Shown: positions 16,001-22,781 of the stretch, in pieces
How positions within the stretch are numbered: position 1 is the first letter of the stretch
Layout: every line of letters starts with the position of its first letter
NCBI GenBank assembly: GCA_937921485.1
Contig: CAKZSV010000009.1
Location: 1 to 51,325, forward strand
Source of the DNA: an uncultured bacterium
Lineage (GTDB): Bacteria > Spirochaetota > UBA4802 > JAGODF01
Direction: 5' to 3'
DNA length: 51,325 nt
Position numbers and translations under genes: made by a program
The notes under the pieces: generated by a model
Told to the model about the DNA's origin: nothing
Seen by the model: the letters and a program-made list of their open reading frames with translations, nothing else
Databases searched by the model: none

Positions 16001-16274
16001 TCTGAAAGAGTTGGGCAACATCGTGGGCTCATCCGTGATAAATGTGATTGCCGACAAGCTCAGCATGGCGATAAAACCGTCAGTTCCTACGGTTACGCAC
16101 GACTACATGCAGGCGACGCTCGATTCAATTCTGGTGATGCACAGCGTGAAAAGCGATTATGCGCTGATAATGGAAACCGATTTCTATTATGGTGATGACC
16201 GCATTATCGGCAACATGCTTGTGCTGCCCGACACCGATTCCCTGAAGATAATCGTTGAAAAGCTGAGACAGTAA
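13080..16274 (+). CDS. cheA: Chemotaxis histidine kinase CheA fused to a CheC phosphatase domain
   Basis: A 1064-residue protein, over 300 longer than a standard CheA. Order: HPt domain with phosphorylated H48 (AAHSLKSSA); P2-like CheY-binding domain (about 155-260); dimerisation helices (about 330-395); HATPase with NAVDHGIE (about 455), DDGKGLD (about 495) and GRGVGMNVV (about 550); CheW-like P5 domain (about 580-715). After an acidic linker of about 100 residues comes a complete two-repeat CheC domain (about 868-1064). Its first site reads D874...I878..N881, with the catalytic Glu replaced; the second is intact as S973-x3-E977-x2-N980. CheC removes phosphate from CheY-P. The stop codon overlaps the cheB start (TAATG). 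Confidence 0.93.
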   Translation: MAFTLGEYQDIFLEEADEQLQELNQNLLELERNPQATDIINNIFRAAHSLKSSAAFVGLNGLSELAHKMENLLQGIRDKTLSTTPEIIEVLFRCFDTISNIIATVSSGEEPKQDLRGIIAEIERAGAAQTSAPSSPKTDQKTQTEDKAEPKPQQKIDFSPEERSAIKKGLESGMSCCELTVFIDKNALMKTLKARLIIANLEHISEVVKTIPALEVLEGDVDVDVIRIILLTDQSMDDIRKACDVDQVVRLDAREISLTRKDNQLILKFHAPETLAEEQALEIHQSEIAQAGPISGREELPDAEIHDEEEEEPEKIAEDRSKVERKISALKTVKVSVDKLDQLLNNVGELVISNSGFYKLYEELRKRSFDKGIINEFKNRMEQMSRIAKDLQSGIMKTRMVPIGGVFSRFQRLVRDLNREFGKKVQLKIIGEETELDKKVIDAIGEPLMHLIRNAVDHGIEDIAERKKLGKNEIATVTLNAYQGGNQIFVEVSDDGKGLDLEEIKKTAIKNNLATPEMIANMDREDIYNFIFNPGFSTKKEITDISGRGVGMNVVKEIVSELNGNVQIETEPGMGTRFVMAFPLTLAIIPAIMVKINREMYAVPLSDVIETIKISTNEIQTIEGHEVINLRGEILSLLRLNRFFKIRSSLEPDQKIPVVVVGFGNRKIGLMVDDLEGKQEIVIKSLEQNYRTVEGLAGASILGDGSICLILDISSMMNKVMTEQDILQEHDEEEYFDYEKEYGVKKEELVLAGVAAEAKPGEAAAVSAKTGGEPAIVSERVFSRASETSVPVKAKAEPIEPEEDFTIISEETVPEKPQARKPAELSDEEIEKRVKETLHKFKDELRENIEDTLAKAKPLDHIKEALNMDDDDLDRVRILANTGITHAAENLSKILGRRIDLSIPDVRFIRIDKIPETIGSIDSVYIGVYVPFMGTINGTILFSFNEENGFDLIDTLWGTETGKTRELTEDGESALKELGNIVGSSVINVIADKLSMAIKPSVPTVTHDYMQATLDSILVMHSVKSDYALIMETDFYYGDDRIIGNMLVLPDTDSLKIIVEKLRQ

Positions 16275-17326
16275 TGTCCGACAAAATCAAAGTCCTGGTT
16301 GTCGATGATTCGGCGCTTGTTCGGAAAATCATCACCGACATCCTTGAATCGGACCCGCAAATTGAGGTAGTGGGTACCGCAAACAACGGAAAAACCGCAA
16401 TTTTCAAAACGAAGGTCCTGGACCCGGACGTGATCACCATGGACATCGAAATGCCCATCATGAACGGGCTCGATGCGTTGAAGCATATCGTCCAGACAAA
16501 TCCCAAACCGGTCATCATGATGAGCGTGCTTACCCAGGACGGTGCCGAGCCTACCTTCAAGGCTTTGGAGTATGGCGCGGTTGATTTCATTCCCAAGCCT
16601 TCTTCCATTCTTTCTCTTTCGGTTGATGAAATCGGGAATTTGCTGATTGGGAAGGTGAAATCTGTTTATAACACGAAGATACGCCTCCTGAGAAAAGATA
16701 CCGCGGTCGCGGAGGCGGAGCAGCCATCAGTCAAGCCGATGGAATTGAAACATGCGGCTACATCCCGGATTGTGGCAATCGGCACCTCGACGGGAGGGCC
16801 CTCAGCGCTTTTACATGTGTTTAAAGGACTTCCGGAGGGATTTCCCGCACCGGTGCTGGTGGTTCAGCATATGCCTGAAGGTTTTACGAAAGCGTTTGCC
16901 GAGCGTCTGGACGGCAATTGCGCTCTGTCGGTTAAAGAGGCGGAGGATGGTGATGAAATTCTTTCCGGACATGGATACATCGCACCAGGTCATTCACATA
17001 TTGTGGTAGAGAGAAAAAGCAACCGCGACGTAATCCGTGTAGTGAAAGGCGAAAAAGTTTCCGGGCATCGGCCCTCGATAGATGTGCTCTTTGACTCGGT
17101 GGCGGAAGCATATCAAAAGGATAGTATCGGCGTGATAATGACCGGCATGGGGCGCGATGGGGCAAGCGGCATACTTCATATTAAAAAGAGCGGCGGTTCC
17201 ACCATCGCCCAAAACGAGGAAACTTCTGTCGTTTACGGGATGAACAGGGTTGCAGTTGAAATGGGTGCTATTGATGCCATCGTTCCATTGAATGACATAC
17301 CGAAAAAAATTATTGAATATTTATGA
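16274..17326 (+). CDS. cheB: Chemotaxis methylesterase CheB
   Basis: A 350-residue response regulator-methylesterase. The receiver domain (1-125) has D11/D12, phosphoacceptor D57 (ITMDIEMP) and K108 in the PKPS loop. The catalytic domain (about 160-350) has the triad S172 (GTSTGGPS), H199 (VVQHMPEGF) and D295 (GMGRDGA). Phosphorylated by CheA, it demethylates chemoreceptors for adaptation. It overlaps the cheA stop. No cheR methyltransferase lies in the window. Confidence 0.96.
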   Translation: MSDKIKVLVVDDSALVRKIITDILESDPQIEVVGTANNGKTAIFKTKVLDPDVITMDIEMPIMNGLDALKHIVQTNPKPVIMMSVLTQDGAEPTFKALEYGAVDFIPKPSSILSLSVDEIGNLLIGKVKSVYNTKIRLLRKDTAVAEAEQPSVKPMELKHAATSRIVAIGTSTGGPSALLHVFKGLPEGFPAPVLVVQHMPEGFTKAFAERLDGNCALSVKEAEDGDEILSGHGYIAPGHSHIVVERKSNRDVIRVVKGEKVSGHRPSIDVLFDSVAEAYQKDSIGVIMTGMGRDGASGILHIKKSGGSTIAQNEETSVVYGMNRVAVEMGAIDAIVPLNDIPKKIIEYL

Positions 17327-17529
17327 GCAGTTGTTGAAATGTAGTAGAAATTTTATAATTGCGCGATTTTATTCTTGATTATTTCAGTATGATCTGCTAT
17401 TTTATACATTAATTCATTAATTGATTATGGTGCCATAGCTGGTGTTCACGATAAAAGGAAATAAAATTGGCTGAAAATTAAAGTTGTTTTCTGAAAAAAT
17501 TTTGACGATATTTGTAATGGAAAAAAGAT

Positions 17530-17559
17530 TGGACAAAGTGACTATCGTTGTAGTATAGT
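17530..17559 (+). promoter_or_regulatory. Predicted promoter of cheY
   Basis: TGGACA (17530-17535), an 18-base spacer and TATAGT (17554-17559), about 35 bases before the cheY start. The 268-base gap after cheB and this promoter suggest cheY can be expressed on its own. Confidence 0.45.
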
Positions 17560-17594
17560 GATACGTGTTTAATTCATCTATTTCGGGGTGGGTG

Positions 17595-17954
17595 ATGGCA
17601 AGGATTTTGATTGTCGATGACGCTAAATTCATGAGAACCCTTGTGAGGGATGCTCTTGTGCCCAGGGGCCATGAAGTGGTGGGAGAAGCGGAAAACGGGA
17701 ACGAGGCGGTTGAATTATATAAAAAATTAAAACCGGACCTTGTGACAATGGACATAACCATGCGTGAAAAAGACGGTATTGAAGCTGCTGAAGAAATACT
17801 GCGGATAGACCCCGGTGCGCGTGTCATTATGGTAACTGCATTAGGACAGGAAAATCTCCTCACAAGAGCAATTAAGATTGGTGTGAAAGATTTCGTCGTA
17901 AAACCATTTCCACCCGAGCGTTTGCAGAAAGCCGCGGAAAAAGCTCTTTCATAA
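17595..17954 (+). CDS. cheY: CheY-like single-domain response regulator
   Basis: A 119-residue receiver domain: acidic pair D8/D9 (ILIVDDAKFMR), phosphoacceptor D53 (VTMDITM), T in MVTALGQ and K in VVKPFPP. The ATG at 17595 follows a G-rich Shine-Dalgarno (GGGGTGGGTG). There is no output domain, so it probably carries the signal from CheA to the flagellar switch. The CheC domain fused to CheA would be its phosphatase. It lies 268 bases after cheB, on the same strand, and ends at a strong terminator. Confidence 0.93.
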   Translation: MARILIVDDAKFMRTLVRDALVPRGHEVVGEAENGNEAVELYKKLKPDLVTMDITMREKDGIEAAEEILRIDPGARVIMVTALGQENLLTRAIKIGVKDFVVKPFPPERLQKAAEKALS

Positions 17955-17979
17955 TTCATTTTTAATATGTGCTTCCATT

Positions 17980-18012
17980 AAAGCGGCATGATGATGTCGC
18001 TTTATTTGTTTA
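17980..18012 (+). terminator. Terminator after cheY
   Basis: AAAGCGGCAT-GATG-ATGTCGCTTT is a 10-bp stem with one G-U pair, followed by ATTTGTTTAT. It closes the chemotaxis cluster. Confidence 0.7.
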
Positions 18013-18134
18013 TCGGCTGAAATTATAGGGCAAAAAAAGGTTTACGGATTAAAGTACTGACGTGAAGTGGCTGCATCGTTCCTTCGTCGTAGAGTCAAAT
18101 AATGCTGTTTTGAAAAGTTTGGTGTACTGGTGGT

Positions 18135-18899
18135 ATGATGAGCGTTCTTGCATCTGAAAAATGTGTAATTACTCTGGAAAAATTCGAAGGCCCTCTGGAC
18201 CTTTTATGGAATCTTATCAGGGAATCCAGGCTCGATATCACCGAAGTGCCGCTTGCACTTGTGACGGAGCAGTATATCGCGTATCTTCGCATGATGGAAA
18301 GTCTGAATATTCAAATAGCATCGGAATTCATTTTGATGGCATCCGAGCTTTTGTATTATAAATCAAAGGCGCTTTTGCCGTCTGGCGAAATGGAAGACGA
18401 TTATTTTGTGCCCCCGCTTCCTCCGGACCTGGTGGAACGGCTGCTTGAATACAAGAAATACCAGGCGGCGGCATCCTCACTCAGGGAAAAATTCGAGAAG
18501 CAATCGGATTGTTTTTTCAGAACAATCGAACAGGGTGAAATTAAAGATGCTGAAATGTATCTGGAGGTTTCGCTTTTTGATTTGCTGAAGGCGTTTTCCG
18601 ACATTATTGATTCTCAGGAAACAATCGAGCAGGAGGAGATTGTTTTTGATGAAGTGCTCGTCAGCGATAGAATCGCGTATATTGAAGCGGTGCTGTCAAG
18701 TTGTGAGAGTGTACTTTTTACCGATTTGTTCAGCGACAACCCCACGAAGGCGGTTATCATCGCTTCCTTCCTTGCGATTCTCGAACTTGCGAAAATGTGC
18801 AGAATTAAAATTTTGCAGCATCGCCTATTCGGTGAGATTAGAATTTTTCAAGGGGGGGCGTACAACGTTTCTCCCGAAGCGGAGCACACGGCAGACTAG
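18135..18899 (+). CDS. scpA: Segregation and condensation protein A
   Basis: A 254-residue ScpA, the kleisin subunit of the SMC-ScpAB condensin complex. The family opening is intact: LEKFEGPLDLLWNLIRESRLDITEVPLALVTEQY, with a C-terminal winged-helix region (KAVIIASFLAILELAKMCRIKI). It binds SMC heads and ScpB to organise the chromosome. Normally scpB follows closely; here 238 bases separate them because a MITE-like element lies in between. Confidence 0.95.
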   Translation: MMSVLASEKCVITLEKFEGPLDLLWNLIRESRLDITEVPLALVTEQYIAYLRMMESLNIQIASEFILMASELLYYKSKALLPSGEMEDDYFVPPLPPDLVERLLEYKKYQAAASSLREKFEKQSDCFFRTIEQGEIKDAEMYLEVSLFDLLKAFSDIIDSQETIEQEEIVFDEVLVSDRIAYIEAVLSSCESVLFTDLFSDNPTKAVIIASFLAILELAKMCRIKILQHRLFGEIRIFQGGAYNVSPEAEHTAD

Positions 18900-19017
18900 A
18901 AAAACAATTTCGCTTTTCGCGTTATTCCGGATTGTGCTTGAAAAAATAATCATACTTCACAAAAAGTGCTACAGCCCGGCGCGGAGAGATGTAATCAGCT
19001 TCCCCGGTACACTATAA

Positions 19018-19131
19018 GGGAACCTCTAAAAAACTTTATTTAAGGGCGTTCCTTTGTATGCACAATGTATAGGTGAAAACCGCTTTCTTTTATGCTGATT
19101 GTAAGGTTGAAAGCGGTTTTTAGAGGTGCAC
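19018..19131 (+). mobile_element. MITE-like element, copy 2 (114 bp), between scpA and scpB
   Basis: It matches copy 1 (1171-1279) at both ends: left GGGAACCTCTAAAAA, right GCGGTTTTTAGAGGTGCAC. The flanks are ATAA (19014-19017) and GTAA (19132-19135), one mismatch from a duplication. An inner inverted repeat AACCGCTTTC / GAAAGCGGTT is followed by a T-run, so the transcript can form a terminator-like hairpin. The right end AGAGG lies eleven bases before the scpB ATG and is the only plausible ribosome-binding site. Insertion has thus reshaped the scpA-scpB junction. Confidence 0.75.
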
Positions 19132-19137
19132 GTAATT

Positions 19138-19794
19138 ATGAGTCCAGTAGAAAAAAACGAAAACGAATATCCTGAAAGCCTCGGCGATGATGAAGCCGGG
19201 GAATTGGACGACAATGCCGAAGAAGACGGCCCCGACAGCAAGGATGAGAGGGGGAATGAAGCCGAACTTAGAGGTTTATTCGAAGCGGTGATATTTCTTT
19301 CAGGTGAACCGCTGCCGATTTCCTTTTTCGTTAAGAATTTCGGAATTGATCCGACTCAGGCGAAAATAATAATCGATTCGCTGGTGGATGAATACGAAGA
19401 AAGGGACGGAGGAATTCGGCTGCTCGAAATTTCAAAAGGATACCAGTTTGCCACAAGCGCAAGGTACGCGGATCAGTTGAGGCGCATCATGGGGCTTGAG
19501 CGCAGAGAAAAGCTCTCGAAAGGAATGCTGGAAACACTGTCGATAATTGCCTACAAACAGCCTATTTCGATTGCGGAGATTGATGCGCTGCGAGGCGTCT
19601 CATCAAGAATGATGGTGGCCAATCTCATGAAAAAAAACCTCATCAAGCCCGTGGGGCGCAAGGAATTGCCGGGAAGACCTCTGGCGTACGGAACCACTGA
19701 TGATTTTTTAAAATATTTCGGCCTGAACAAGATATCCGATCTTCCGAAACTCTCCGAAATTAAAGAACTTGCTTTTGGCGGTGATGACCAATGA
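19138..19794 (+). CDS. scpB: Segregation and condensation protein B
   Basis: A 218-residue ScpB with a long acidic N-terminal extension (about 40 residues) before the winged-helix domains: LRGLFEAVIFLSGEPLPISFF, then LEISKGYQFATSARYA and SIIAYKQPISIAEIDALRGV. It dimerises and binds ScpA in the SMC complex. The ATG at 19138 is used; a GTG four codons upstream is inside the MITE end. The pheA start overlaps its stop (ATGA). Confidence 0.94.
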   Translation: MSPVEKNENEYPESLGDDEAGELDDNAEEDGPDSKDERGNEAELRGLFEAVIFLSGEPLPISFFVKNFGIDPTQAKIIIDSLVDEYEERDGGIRLLEISKGYQFATSARYADQLRRIMGLERREKLSKGMLETLSIIAYKQPISIAEIDALRGVSSRMMVANLMKKNLIKPVGRKELPGRPLAYGTTDDFLKYFGLNKISDLPKLSEIKELAFGGDDQ

Positions 19795-20846
19795 ATGAAA
19801 AAATAGAAAAGCTGGATCGGCAGCTCCTGAAGCTTATTGAGGAGAGGAGTGCGCTTTATCTGGAGGAACTGCGGTCTTTAACTGATGAGCAGCTCAGAAC
19901 TCTGGCAGTGAATCCCGCTGACCTTGAAAAGATAGTCGGTGAGGCGTATCGCGGTCCGATTCCGAGCGAGAACATCATAAAAATATTGAAAGAACTGCAC
20001 GCCCAGACGATTCTTCTTCGCAGGCCGATGAATGTTGCATACCTTGGACCTGCGGGCACCTTCACGCATATCGCGCTGCTTGAGATTTTTTCAGATTCGG
20101 TAAATACCATTCCACAAAAGACCGTGCCCGATGTATTCGATGAAGTGGAACGTGGTGCTGCGGATTTCGGCGTGGTGCCGGTGGAAAACAGCTCGGAAGG
20201 AGCGGTCACGTACACGCTTGATGAATTGCTTGATTCGGATTTGATGATCGTTTCGGAAAAATTTCTGCGCATCACACACAGCCTGGTAAGCCTATGCGAT
20301 GATGTGAAGCGCATCAAAAAGCTGTATTCGCATCCTCAGCCTCTGGGGCAGTGCAAAACCTGGTTGAGAAATTATCTTCCGAATGTGGAAATAATTCATG
20401 TGAACTCGACGTCGAAGGCGGCGGAGACCGCGTCCTGGGATAAATTCTCCGCAGCAATCGCGTCTGAAGTTGCGGCGGAGATTTATAAGCTCGGGGTCCT
20501 TGCGAGGGGCATAGAAGATTCGAGAAATAATTTCACCCGCTTTTTGGTGATCGGGAAAAAAGACAATCCCGCAACGGGAAATGATAAAACATCCATCGTC
20601 TGTTCAGTGAAAGACAGGCCCGGGGCGCTCTATGAAATGCTGAAGCCCTTCCACGAGGCGGGAATAAATATGACGAAAATCGAATCAAGGCCGGACAAGA
20701 AAAAAATGTGGGCATATAATTTTTTCATTGACTTCATCGGTCATAGGGAAGATGCGGTCGTAAGAAATGCGCTTGAAAGGATGAAAGAAAGCACCATCTT
20801 TTTGAAAATATTGGGTTCATATCCCGTCCACACCCATGAACAGTGA
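19791..20846 (+). CDS. pheA: Bifunctional chorismate mutase/prephenate dehydratase
   Basis: A 351-residue P-protein. An N-terminal AroQ-type chorismate mutase helix bundle (about 1-80, EKIEKLDRQLLKLIEERSAL) is followed by prephenate dehydratase (about 85-265, VAYLGPAGTFTHIA, PVENSSEGAVTYTLD, DSRNNFTRFLVIG) and a C-terminal ACT domain with GALYEMLKPF and ESRP, the phenylalanine-binding site for feedback inhibition. It makes phenylpyruvate from chorismate. In the mutase part a stretch of about 15 residues looks inserted relative to typical AroQ. It overlaps scpB by four bases and precedes aroF. Confidence 0.95.
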   Translation: MNEKIEKLDRQLLKLIEERSALYLEELRSLTDEQLRTLAVNPADLEKIVGEAYRGPIPSENIIKILKELHAQTILLRRPMNVAYLGPAGTFTHIALLEIFSDSVNTIPQKTVPDVFDEVERGAADFGVVPVENSSEGAVTYTLDELLDSDLMIVSEKFLRITHSLVSLCDDVKRIKKLYSHPQPLGQCKTWLRNYLPNVEIIHVNSTSKAAETASWDKFSAAIASEVAAEIYKLGVLARGIEDSRNNFTRFLVIGKKDNPATGNDKTSIVCSVKDRPGALYEMLKPFHEAGINMTKIESRPDKKKMWAYNFFIDFIGHREDAVVRNALERMKESTIFLKILGSYPVHTHEQ

Positions 20847-20880
20847 TGGCGATAATACCATTTGACATAGGAGTTAACCA

Positions 20881-21897
20881 ATGCTGATAGTCCTCAAACC
20901 CGATGTAACCCAGGAAGAGATAGATCATATAGTATTAAAAATCCGTTCGCTGAAGCTGGAGCCGTATGTTTCAAAAGGCGTTCACAGAACCATCATTACC
21001 ATCATCGGCGATGAAGATATCTTGCGGGAACAGCCGTTTGAGGCTATTGCCGGCGTTGAGTCCGTGAAGCCGATCCTTCGGCCGTTCAAACTCGTGAGCA
21101 GGGAGACGCATCCGGACCGCACGGTAGTGCGGGTGGGCAATGTTGAAATAGGGTCCGGTAAAATAGTTGTGATTGCCGGTCCATGTGCGGTCGAGGGCGA
21201 AAAGGAAGTAATCGAACACGCGCGGATGGTCAAAAAAGCCGGGGCACATATGTTTAGAGCGGGCGCCTATAAACCACGTACCTCGCCATATTCATTTCAG
21301 GGTTTCGGCGAAAAGGGATTGAAATTCCTGGCCAGGGCGCGCGAGGAAACAGGGCTTCCCGTGGTTACCGAGGTGATTGACCCTCGCGATGTGGCGCTTG
21401 TTGAAGAATATGTCGATATGCTTCAAATCGGAACGCGTAATATGCAGAACTTCAATCTCCTGAAAGAAGTCGGCAGGTCGAAAAAACCTGTGCTGTTGAA
21501 AAGAGGCATGAGCGCGACGATTAATGAATTCCTCATGTCGGCCGAATATATACTCTCGCAAGGAAACCGGAATATCGTCCTCTGTCCCCGGGGAATTAGA
21601 ACGTTTGAAGACGTCACAAGAAATACTCTTGATGCGGGAGTCGTGCCCGTAATTAAGGATTGGTCGCATCTTCCCGTCATCGCGGATCCGAGCCACGCAA
21701 TGGGCATCAAGGCGTATGTGCCCCAGGCGGCTATGGCATATATTGCCGCGGGTGCGGACGGCATCATCATCGAAGCTCATCCCAATCCCGAAGACGCGAT
21801 TTCCGACGGTCAGCAGACAATTGACGGCGAGCAGCTTGTGTCGCTTATTGAAAGGCTTGGAAAGCTTGCGCGTGCCATAGACAGGGATATTGCCTGA
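20881..21897 (+). CDS. aroF: DAHP synthase (AroA I-beta type)
   Basis: A 338-residue 3-deoxy-7-phosphoheptulonate synthase, the first step of the shikimate pathway. A ferredoxin-like N-terminal regulatory domain (about 1-75, MLIVLKPDVTQEEIDHI) precedes the TIM barrel with IAGPCAVEG, AGAYKPRTSPYSFQG, LQIGTRNMQNF, LLKRGM and DPSHAMGI. This is the type with an N-terminal allosteric domain seen in Thermotoga and Bacillus. AGGAG lies upstream. The stop overlaps the tyrA start (TGATG). Confidence 0.95.
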   Translation: MLIVLKPDVTQEEIDHIVLKIRSLKLEPYVSKGVHRTIITIIGDEDILREQPFEAIAGVESVKPILRPFKLVSRETHPDRTVVRVGNVEIGSGKIVVIAGPCAVEGEKEVIEHARMVKKAGAHMFRAGAYKPRTSPYSFQGFGEKGLKFLARAREETGLPVVTEVIDPRDVALVEEYVDMLQIGTRNMQNFNLLKEVGRSKKPVLLKRGMSATINEFLMSAEYILSQGNRNIVLCPRGIRTFEDVTRNTLDAGVVPVIKDWSHLPVIADPSHAMGIKAYVPQAAMAYIAAGADGIIIEAHPNPEDAISDGQQTIDGEQLVSLIERLGKLARAIDRDIA

Positions 21898-22781
21898 TGC
21901 CTGATGAGTTTCCATTCAAGCATATTGCCGTATTCGGCCTCGGTTTGCTTGGGGGCTCGATGTGTAAAGCGGTCCGGAGGGTTTCGCCATCAACATACCT
22001 TTCAGCATGGGGGCGAAATGCCGATCGCCTTTTTCCCGCCCTGCAGGATGGAACGGTTAACCGGATAGGGCTAACCGGTGAAGCGGATCTGGCTGATGTT
22101 GACTGCGTGGTGGTTGCATCCACTGTTGTTTCTTCGATAGGAATATTGAAAAATATACTTGATAGAGAGGACCTGGGCAAAAATACGATCGTTATCGATG
22201 TCGGCAGCGTGAAAGAAACAATCCTAAAAAGCGTTTCCGCGCATTCAAAATACAATCAGTTTATCGGCTGCCATCCGATGGCCGGTTCGGAGAAAAAAGG
22301 CTATGGCAATGGGCGATCGGACCTCTATGATGCATCAATAGTGATCATCACGCCTCATGAAAAAAACAGCAACAGCGATATTGAAAAAACCGAAACTTTC
22401 TGGAAAATGCTTGGGGCGAAAACCGTAAGGCTTGATGCAGCCCTGCACGACAGGATTGTGGCGCGGACCAGCCATCTCCCGCACATGTCCGCATGCGTTT
22501 TGGTTGATCTTGTGGCGGAAATGCGGGAAAAATTCGGCTCGGAGCAAGTCGGCTACGGAATCGGCAGAGGATTTAAGGATTCAACGCGCATCGCAGCAGG
22601 TTCTGAAGAAGTGTGGAGCGAAATCGCAATGCTCAATACAGAAAACATTGTTTCTGCAATCGATGATATGGTTAACCGGCTGGAAGAACTCAAACGAATG
22701 ATTCTTGATTCGAGAGAAAATCAGGAAAGGCTCAATGATTATCTTGCCCGCATGAGAAGGCATAGAGAGGAGATCGGGTGA
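21897..22781 (+). CDS. tyrA: Prephenate dehydrogenase
   Basis: A 294-residue NAD(P)-dependent dehydrogenase: Rossmann motif GLGLLGGS (about residues 13-20), IDVGSVKETI, the HPMAGSEKKGY substrate segment and the C-terminal helical dimer domain (GRGFKDSTRIA). It converts prephenate to 4-hydroxyphenylpyruvate for tyrosine. No chorismate mutase or ACT domain is attached. It is coupled to aroF upstream and to the cmk-rpsA fusion downstream. Confidence 0.94.
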   Translation: MPDEFPFKHIAVFGLGLLGGSMCKAVRRVSPSTYLSAWGRNADRLFPALQDGTVNRIGLTGEADLADVDCVVVASTVVSSIGILKNILDREDLGKNTIVIDVGSVKETILKSVSAHSKYNQFIGCHPMAGSEKKGYGNGRSDLYDASIVIITPHEKNSNSDIEKTETFWKMLGAKTVRLDAALHDRIVARTSHLPHMSACVLVDLVAEMREKFGSEQVGYGIGRGFKDSTRIAAGSEEVWSEIAMLNTENIVSAIDDMVNRLEELKRMILDSRENQERLNDYLARMRRHREEIG

